DNA from: Dehalococcoidia bacterium UBA5760
Lineage (GTDB): Bacteria; Chloroflexota; Dehalococcoidia; Dehalococcoidales; UBA5760
Reading direction: 5' to 3'
Assembly (NCBI GenBank): GCA_002418895.1
Contig: DIFA01000012.1
Span: 778 to 26,912, forward strand
Length of the DNA stretch: 26,135 nt
The notes beneath the pieces were generated by a model. It made no database searches. It was given only the letters and a program-made list of their open reading frames with translations, and was not told the origin of the DNA. Position numbers and translations under genes: made by a program. The first letter of the stretch is position 1. Each line of letters starts with the position of its first letter. Below are positions 1 through 6,700 of the stretch, in pieces.

Positions 1-481
1 CCAAACAAAACGAAGTCCGATACTGCCCCGAACCCCATACAGTAAATGCAGCGAGTAGATGGGATGAAGGTTATCGCTCTTACCCGAGGAGGTCTGCCAG
101 AGCAGTCGCTGGCATGAAGGGCGGTTGAACTGGCAGAAGTCAGCAGAGGCCATAGTATCCCGATAAGTTGGGAGAAGGGCTGAACAGCAGAGGTTCTGGA
201 AACTTGAAAGATTCGAGGGAAATACAAAGAAAGCAGACAACTTCATGCGGACATGAAGGCTTACTGGGTAAGGTAGGCGTGGAACGCCGAGATATCGCAG
301 AAGTGCTGAGTATTTCTCCGGCATCAGAGGGTAGAAGGAACGATATGCAGGAAGTCGGGTATGACTTCTTAGTCTAGCCAGACGACTTTCGTTAGCATAT
401 TAATCTGGTGAACCGCCGTATACCTAACGGTACGTACGGTGGTGTGGGAGGACGGGGGCTAACCGCCCCCTCCTACCCGAT
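1..481 (+). mobile_element. Group II intron 3' portion, reverse transcriptase deleted
   Basis: This is the 3' part of a self-splicing intron; the 5' end lies outside the window. Domain V is seen at about 410-447: a 9-bp stem (ACCGCCGTA with TACGGTGGT), a 2-nt bulge and an upper stem TACC/GGTA with a TAAC loop. Domain VI at about 446-478 pairs GGGAGGA with TCCTaCCC, leaving A475 bulged as the likely branch point, and has an inner stem GGGGGC/GCCCCC. The end CTACCCGAT resembles bacterial class C introns, so the 3' splice site is placed at about 481. Upstream, GGCAGAAGTCAGCAGAGG-type sequence (about 140-160) is what usually precedes an intron-encoded reverse transcriptase. Only about 230 bases separate it from domain V, with several in-frame stops and no RT motifs, so the protein is gone. 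A degraded N-terminal remnant may survive at 168-377. The fragment could still splice if RT is supplied in trans. Confidence 0.75.
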
Positions 482-526
482 TTCCCCGATCGATATACCA
501 TCTTTAACAGATATATCAATAAATGA

Positions 527-556
527 TTGACATTTATCAGAAAAGGTGAATATACT
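527..556 (+). promoter_or_regulatory. Sigma70-type promoter of the defence operon
   Basis: A perfect -35 box TTGACA (527-532) and a good -10 box TATACT (551-556) are separated by 18 bases. The predicted transcription start is near 563, about 25 bases before the first gene of the operon. No other promoter of this quality was noticed before the long run of genes to 18341, so it may drive the whole cluster. It begins only 46 bases after the end of the group II intron. Confidence 0.65.
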
Positions 557-564
557 TAGCCAAT

Positions 565-577
565 TACCAAAAAGGTA
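565..577 (+). promoter_or_regulatory. Candidate operator, TACC-N5-GGTA inverted repeat
   Basis: TACC (565-568) and GGTA (574-577) flank five A bases. The repeat covers the predicted transcription start, where a bound repressor would block the promoter. The first gene downstream is a small helix-turn-helix protein, so autoregulation is a reasonable inference. The repeat is short and could be chance. A second, looser inverted repeat (TGAT...ATCA) overlaps the -35 box. Confidence 0.35.
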
Positions 578-587
578 TAGTGGTTGA

Positions 588-809
588 ATGCATTACGAAC
601 GTAGCCGAAAAATTGAGGAACGCTTTCAAAAGACCATTGCTCTGATTCAGGACAGGCGATTAAATGCAGGGCAATTGGCATTAGAGCTAGGAGTCTCAAA
701 CCCAACTGTACATCGAATTATCAACGAATTGAAGCGGCGTGGCTATTCTATTCGCTCAGTACACGAAGAACATGGCTGGAGCTACGAGCTTAATAAGAAA
801 CCTAACTAA
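588..809 (+). CDS. Small winged helix-turn-helix transcriptional regulator
   Basis: This 73-residue protein is essentially one DNA-binding domain. Residues 8-60 read as a helix, a helix-turn-helix (LALELGVSNPTVHRIINEL) and a wing, in the style of the HTH_11/DeoR-type N-terminal domain. There is no ligand-binding or dimerisation domain, so it is much shorter than DeoR family members. It is the first gene after a strong promoter whose start site carries an inverted repeat, so it probably represses its own operon. The Shine-Dalgarno match is weak (AAAGGT, about 571-576). It could equally activate, or regulate in trans. Stand-alone HTH proteins of this size often lead phage-defence operons; that part is inference from context. 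Confidence 0.7.
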   Translation: MHYERSRKIEERFQKTIALIQDRRLNAGQLALELGVSNPTVHRIINELKRRGYSIRSVHEEHGWSYELNKKPN

Positions 810-847
810 ACGAGACGAATTATACATCTATAAAGTGAGATCATAAA

Positions 848-940
848 ATGCCAAGAATATTCGACAACATAGAACGGGATTTTTTACCAGCGTTCAGGGA
901 GACAATAGACGTCTCATATTATACCAGCTTCTCGGTATGA
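848..940 (+). pseudogene. N-terminal remnant of a PLD-like/helicase protein
   Basis: A 30-codon frame starts MPRIFDNIERDFLPAF and stops at TGA 938-940, just before the Shine-Dalgarno of the next gene. The MPRIFDNIE...LLPAL opening is what I recall from the N-terminus of large phospholipase D-like/helicase proteins found in defence loci, where it continues with a conserved ADFCVGYFNLRGW segment; here the match ends at SFSV. No continuation is found in any frame downstream, so most of the gene appears to have been deleted. A Shine-Dalgarno-like GTGAGA lies at 834-839, so the fragment may still be translated. The family assignment is from memory and the match is short. A functional micropeptide is a less likely alternative. 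Confidence 0.45.
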
Positions 941-956
941 AACAAGGAGATTCGCC

Positions 957-1376
957 ATGCCAGATAGGCACACACCGGAACAACGGAGTTACAATATGTC
1001 CCGAGTCAAAGGTAAAGATACAGGATTGGAGTTAATCGTCAGAAATGAACTCCAAAAACTCGGGCTCACGTTTGATAATAACGTTAGGAACCTTCCTGGC
1101 AAGCCTGATATTATATTCTGGGCAGAAAAAGTTGCCATCTTTATTGACGGTGATTTTTGGCATGGTTACCGGTTTTCAGCTTGGGAAAGTACACTATCCT
1201 CTTTTTGGAAAAATAAAATTGGCGAAACTCGTAAAAGAGATCAACGAAACTTCAGAAAATTACGTCGGATGGGCTGGAAAGTAATTCGTGTTTGGCAGCA
1301 CCAAATTCACAAGGACTTGGATTCATCCATTGCAAGAATGACCACTGTCTTAAAATCCAGTCACGTAATCCTGTGA
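957..1376 (+). CDS. vsr: Vsr-like very short patch repair endonuclease
   Basis: At 139 residues the length matches the Vsr family. Vsr nicks DNA 5' of the T in T:G mismatches made when 5-methylcytosine deaminates, and is normally coded beside a C5-methyltransferase, as here. The order of motifs is preserved: MSRVKGKDTGLE (14-25), LPGKPDIIF with catalytic Asp51, IDGDFWHG (63-70) with His69, FWKNKIGETRKRDQRN (83-98) and GWKVIRVW (106-113). Glu25, Asp51 and His69 fall at the same numbers as in E. coli Vsr. The zinc ligands of the E. coli enzyme (Cys66, His71, Cys73, Cys117) are replaced by Asp66, Tyr71, Phe73 and a non-Cys residue, and His64 is Asp. The start is set by AAGGAG about 7 bases upstream. 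It may repair, or may act as the operon's restriction nuclease. Confidence 0.85.
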   Translation: MPDRHTPEQRSYNMSRVKGKDTGLELIVRNELQKLGLTFDNNVRNLPGKPDIIFWAEKVAIFIDGDFWHGYRFSAWESTLSSFWKNKIGETRKRDQRNFRKLRRMGWKVIRVWQHQIHKDLDSSIARMTTVLKSSHVIL

Positions 1377-1416
1377 TTTAGACCAAGAGACACGCGCCTT
1401 GTTAACAGGAGGTGAA

Positions 1417-2631
1417 ATGAAAGTCGCATCAGAGAAAACCGGTCATTCCTCAGAATTAAAACAATATTGTTCGAACGGGGAAATATGTGACAATTGTCAG
1501 CAACCGACGATAAGAAAAGACCTCTTCTCCCAAACTTCCTCCTCAATAAATTGGGACACGATTAACGAGGGGCCACCTTTAGGTACTTATAATGTGGTCG
1601 ATTTCTTTTCTGGTTGCGGAGGAATGTCTTTCGGTTTCTATGAAGCAGGGAAGAGAACCGGAATCTACAGAATAGCTGGAGCATTTGATATAGATAGTAA
1701 TGCCAATGCAACGTATTTTCGCAATATCGGGGTAGAACCGCATAATCTCGATTTGAGTCACTCTCCTGTTAAGCAGATTCGTAAACTTCTGGGCAAAAGA
1801 GTGCTGACTGATCCGGATAGGCTGATAGTAATCGGATGCGCTCCCTGTCAGGGATTTTCCTCCTTGCGCAGGGGGAACCGGGTAGACGATATAAGAAACG
1901 ACCTGGTAATAAAATTCGCCGAAATAGTAGTGGCGTTAAATCCTAAAATCATAGTTTTGGAAAATGTGCGGGGTATCTTTGAGCGGAGAAATCATTACTA
2001 TATCGATGCTTTAAGAGCAAGATTATTGGAGGGAAATTACAATATTGCGGGTGATGTCTTAAATATGGCAAGTTATGGTGTCCCTCAAGACAGGAAAAGA
2101 GCTGTAATATTAGCTGCCAGAGACATCTTCCCAACCTTACCGCCGACGATACTCGAGCGGGAGTCTTTTCGAACGGTTCGGGGTGTAATAGGGTCCCTTC
2201 CGCCGATAACCAGTGATACCAATCAAGATCCCATGCATGTAGCATCTAAGCATAGAGAAGAAACTCTGAACGTAATTCGGAAGATCCCAAAGAACGGCGG
2301 CTCACGGCCTCACGGGGTGGGCCCAGCTTGTTTGGATAGAGTATCTGGCTTTGCCGATGTATACGGGAGACTTTCCTGGGATTTACCAGCAGTAACAATA
2401 ACGGCGAGATGCAGAACTCCATCTTGCGGCAGATTTACACATCCTGATCAAGATAGAGGACTCTCTATCAGGGAAGCCGCATTGATTCAATCGTTTCCCT
2501 CCGATTATATGTTTGAAGGTCCTTTTGACAATAAGTATAGACAGGTCGGTAATGCTGTGCCGCCTATTTTTTCACTCCAACTAGCAGTTCATATAATTAC
2601 TTTGTTGAGGAGGGAAAGTTATCCTGCATAA
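1417..2631 (+). CDS. DNA (cytosine-5) methyltransferase, first of two
   Basis: The predicted 404-residue enzyme transfers a methyl group from SAM to C5 of cytosine. Motif I is DFFSGCGG (62-69), motif IV APCQGFSS with nucleophile Cys144, motif VI ENVRG (182-186), motif VIII QDRKR (224-228) and motif X GNAVPP (378-383). The target recognition domain lies between motifs VIII and X. The start at ATG 1417 is preferred over an in-frame TTG at 1399 because AGGAGGT (1407-1413) sits just before the ATG. An N-terminal extension of about 55 residues holds Cys18, Cys24 and Cys27 (CxxC), a possible small metal site absent from minimal Dcm enzymes. It follows vsr by 40 bases and precedes a second methylase. 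Class 2 DISARM uses a C5-methylase (DrmMII); this or its neighbour could hold that role. Confidence 0.9.
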   Translation: MKVASEKTGHSSELKQYCSNGEICDNCQQPTIRKDLFSQTSSSINWDTINEGPPLGTYNVVDFFSGCGGMSFGFYEAGKRTGIYRIAGAFDIDSNANATYFRNIGVEPHNLDLSHSPVKQIRKLLGKRVLTDPDRLIVIGCAPCQGFSSLRRGNRVDDIRNDLVIKFAEIVVALNPKIIVLENVRGIFERRNHYYIDALRARLLEGNYNIAGDVLNMASYGVPQDRKRAVILAARDIFPTLPPTILERESFRTVRGVIGSLPPITSDTNQDPMHVASKHREETLNVIRKIPKNGGSRPHGVGPACLDRVSGFADVYGRLSWDLPAVTITARCRTPSCGRFTHPDQDRGLSIREAALIQSFPSDYMFEGPFDNKYRQVGNAVPPIFSLQLAVHIITLLRRESYPA

Positions 2632-2674
2632 GTCAACGTTCTAAGTCCAGACAAAGTCAACTTAGGAGATTTCA

Positions 2675-3748
2675 TTGCTCATACAAAATCAACATTTGAA
2701 AGCGACGGATAAACCCAAGCTTATTGACTGTTTCTGCGGTGCTGGTGGATTGTCGTTGGGTTTCGATTTGGCTGGTTTCGAGATTGTCTATGCTTTTGAC
2801 TCTAGTGAAGCCTGTGTTAAGACTTACAATCATAATATCGGACCACATGCGTATGTCGCCGATGTGGCGCAAGTTTCTAAAGCGGTTGTAGAAGAACACA
2901 TCGGGTACGGTGCTTCAAATATTGATGTTTTGGTTGGCGGCCCTCCTTGTCAGGGTTTCAGCATCCAAAGGAGAGGAGCTGATAATGACCAACGTAATGA
3001 TTTACTGATGGAGTTTGTGCGTCTTGTGCTTGAGATCAAACCTAAGTTCTTCCTAATAGAAAACGTGGGTGGTCTTATATCCGCAAGAGGAAAGCCTTAT
3101 TACCAAGAACTCATAAAAAAATGCGAAGAGTCCGGGTACATTACTACAACAAAGAAATTAAACGCAGCTGAGTTTGGAGTACCTCAATTCAGAAGACGTG
3201 TATTTGTTGTCGGAGAACTTGTAGCGAACGGGTTCGCATCGTTCCGTTTTCCGGAAGGGGAGAGGAGATATCAAGATATTCCGGTAACGGTTCGGGATGC
3301 CATTTATGACCTAATAGAAAAAACCGAGAATGATATACCCAACCACATCGCTGGCAAATTGTCGACGACTAACCTTTCCAGAATCAAATCTCTCAAAGCT
3401 GGCCAAGGAAGGGAATTTCTTCCCTTAGAATTACAGCTTCAATGTCATATAAATAACCCGACTCACCGTCATTTGGATGTGTACGGACGAATGGCGTGGA
3501 ACAGCCCAAGCCCAACAATAACGACTAAGTTTGATAGCTTTTCCAGAGGACGTTTTGGACATCCTGAATTGGATCGTAACATCACGTTGAGAGAAGGTGC
3601 ACGTCTTCAGTCATTCCCTGACAGCCACGTTTTCTTTGGGAACAAGTCACAGATTGCAATGCAAATAGGAAACGCCGTCCCGCCGATATTGGCCAAAGTG
3701 CTGGGAGAAAGGATCAAAGAATGTCTCTTGAATTCGAAGAATCGGTAG
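2675..3748 (+). CDS. DNA (cytosine-5) methyltransferase, second of two
   Basis: This complete 357-residue C5-methyltransferase has motif I DCFCGAGG (18-25), motif IV PPCQGF with nucleophile Cys92, motif VI ENVGG (129-133), a QFRRR motif VIII and motif X GNAVPP (332-337). It lacks the Cys-bearing N-terminal extension of the first methylase, and the two differ clearly between motifs VIII and X. The start is a TTG at 2675 with AGGAGA (2664-2669) five bases upstream; no better ATG was found. Its last 28 bases overlap the start of the next gene, suggesting translational coupling. Two paired C5-methylases are typical of systems whose target is asymmetric, one enzyme per strand, but they could also have separate targets. 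Confidence 0.9.
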   Translation: MLIQNQHLKATDKPKLIDCFCGAGGLSLGFDLAGFEIVYAFDSSEACVKTYNHNIGPHAYVADVAQVSKAVVEEHIGYGASNIDVLVGGPPCQGFSIQRRGADNDQRNDLLMEFVRLVLEIKPKFFLIENVGGLISARGKPYYQELIKKCEESGYITTTKKLNAAEFGVPQFRRRVFVVGELVANGFASFRFPEGERRYQDIPVTVRDAIYDLIEKTENDIPNHIAGKLSTTNLSRIKSLKAGQGREFLPLELQLQCHINNPTHRHLDVYGRMAWNSPSPTITTKFDSFSRGRFGHPELDRNITLREGARLQSFPDSHVFFGNKSQIAMQIGNAVPPILAKVLGERIKECLLNSKNR

Positions 3749-6700
3749 CGAGTGACGGTTCTGTTTTAGATCACTGGCCAGTGTCGGACAGGGATATACC
3801 GCAATTTCCAAGTCTTGCCGAGGACGGTACTGTTGCGGTGAATCCGTATTTGCTAGGCTTTCTGAAACTTGACGGGATTGGCTGGAACGATTACCAACTT
3901 CAACGCGATAAATCCGGGCTGTCTGTGGAGGATTCGCGTCTTAGAACCTATAGAAAAATGTTTGAGCGTCTCGGAGTTATATATCCCAAGTCAGGTCTTA
4001 TTAGGCTGGCTGCACTGGGATTGTCTATTGAAGAGCTTACAACATTAAAAGGAGAGGAAGCCAAAGCATCGATGCTGTCTTTGAGTCTTCAGGCTATGGA
4101 CATCCTATCCCGATACCAGCTGAGAAATCCAGCTGAAGCCGAACACAGGAGACTCCCTCTCTCCTGTGACGTTCTTCCATATTTGTGCCTATGGAAAGTT
4201 ATGTCATCACTCAACGGGAAACTGCATACCGAAGAACTCAATAGAATTGTCCTTCGTATTATGAACATGGGAGAGATATCGTCTTCGGTGGCCAGAATAA
4301 CTCATGCCAGAAAAGAAGTTGATAATTATGAGAAATTGAACGAAACAGAACTGAGGAAACTTCTAGGCATTCCGGTGGTTACCGATCAGCCTGGTGCCCG
4401 GCTGACGGTTCTCTTTTCCCTGGCTGGATGGGGTGGGTTAGTAATCGAGCGTTCCACACACCACGACGGATTCCGTTACCTCGCCGAAGACACTTTACCT
4501 TTAGTCATAAAGGTCATAGAAAAACCGCATCAGTACTTTGAGACGTCAGACATAGATGCTTGGTTCAATTATTATTCAGCCTGGGCAGGATCGGAATCTG
4601 TAGTCAACGACTACATAACGAGGTTCCGGCAGCAATGCCTGTCTGCTTACAGGGAACAACCCATTCTGGTCACCGAACACTATAGAATTGAGCGGTCGGT
4701 CGCTCAGGGAGGATATGGCAGGAGACAACTGTACGAGCTCGTTCAGAACGGCGCAGACGCTCTGATTGATTATCCGCGCGGGCAAATCCATGTACTGTTA
4801 ACTGATAGTTCCTTGTATTGTGCAAACGAAGGGAAGCCGTTCACATTAAAAGGAGTTGATTCAATCCTAACATCTCATATATCCAGGAAACGAGGTCCAG
4901 AGATCGGTCGCTTTGGACTTGGTTTCAAATCAGTACTTGGTGTGACTTCGACTCCCAAGTTATTTAGTCGAAGCGGATCCTTTGTTTTTGATGCCGACAA
5001 AGCAGAAGATGTAATCAAACAGATAATCCCAAACGTTGAGAATTATCCAATTTTACGCATAACTTTCGCAATAAATTCGCTAGAATCCGGTAGAGTCGAT
5101 TCCGATCTGCTGAAGTTCATGAAATGGGCTGACACAGTAGTGGAACTGCCAAGGAATCTCCCGGACTCGGAGTTGTTATCAGTTGACATGGCTCACTTTC
5201 CTGCTCAATTTCTCCTATTTTGCTCACACGTGAATCGTCTTATTCTGGAAAATCGCAGCACTAATACCATGCGTGATATACGCATCTCAGGTAAGGAAAG
5301 GGATATAGTTTCATTGGATGACGGTGAAGACTCGACTCTGTGGAAAGTGTTCCAGAAACAACACCGTTTGTCTGTCCGTGCACGGGATGACGGTGGGGAG
5401 TTGTACAATACGGACACAATTCCCATGGCATGGGCGGTTCCCTTGCACGGAAAGATAAGCAGCGATACAAAAACACCTGGGCAATTCTGGGCGTTTTTTC
5501 CGACAAACAACCCAACTAAATTGACTGGCATATTGAATGCTCCTTGGAAAACCAATGAAGATAGACAAAATTTGCTCCAATGCGTTCTAAATTACGAACT
5601 TATTGAGGCTTTCGCGAGCTTAGTTGCCGATAGCATTCAGAGTTTGGCCAAAGATTTAAAAGATCCCGCCAGCTACTTGGAATTTTTACCGGGTAGGTTG
5701 GATGAATACTGGGATTGGTCGGATGATGCGCTTAACAGGAAGGTATATGAAGAGATTGCAAAAAAACCATCGCTCCCGGATATGAACGGGAAGCTTCGAC
5801 TACCAACCGAAGTCAAGTTGCACCCGCCGAATATTCCGTTCGAAGCTGTGGAAATTTGGAGGTCTTGCGCGGACAGGCCAGACGATTGGTGCCACCAAAA
5901 TGTGGAAAGCCCAACGAGACGAGCGCGTGCAGAGCGCCTACTGGAACAATGCGGATGCAAAACAGCCACCCTATCTGAATGGCTTGAAGCACTCGCAAGT
6001 AATGCCACTCCTGAGACATCCCTAGCTGCCATAAAGGCTGCCTCTAAAGTATTTCTTAACGGGCCACCTCATTATAAGAGCCAAATCCAAAATTCCAGAA
6101 TTGTTCTTGACACCAACAACCAACTCATGAAACCAATCCCGGGTTCAGTTTTTATCGCTGCAGCCCCTGGTTTGCATGAACCCGGCATAAAGTGCGTTCA
6201 TCCTGTGATCTGTGCAACAAGAGAAGGTAAAGATGCTCTTGCAGCGATTGGTATTACGGAAATCGATGCCTCCTCGGAGCTGCAGGCATTTCTTATAAAT
6301 CGCAATTTTTCAGACATGAAGGACGAGGACTGGCCAAAATTCTGGCAGATCGTAGATCGAATTGACCCAACTTATGCCCTGGCAACAATCGAGAAGTGGA
6401 TCGGTGGCAGTTTGGCAGGTAAGGTAAAAGTACGCACGCTCACCGGTGTCTTCATGCCAATTAACGAAACCCTTCTTCCGGGACCGATTATTCCAGAAGA
6501 TGGCCATCGTGACAGCAGGGTATGCATCGATTTGAATTTCCACAAGAATCACAAGTATATCTTGACTGAACTTGGAGTCGTTGATATACCTCGTGCGAAT
6601 CACGGTAGTGTTTTAGAAAGATGGTTTCCTCGTTTCCTTCAAGCTGCCAGGAACATGTATCTCAAAAACTTACAGGCTGGTGGACCTTCTCCTCGGCAGG

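Noticed and set aside
1..481. Retron or intact retroelement
   Set aside because: No reverse transcriptase remains and the structure matches group II domains V and VI.
1045..1284. 79-codon open frame inside vsr
   Set aside because: It lies in another frame of a well-supported Vsr gene and shows no recognisable motif.
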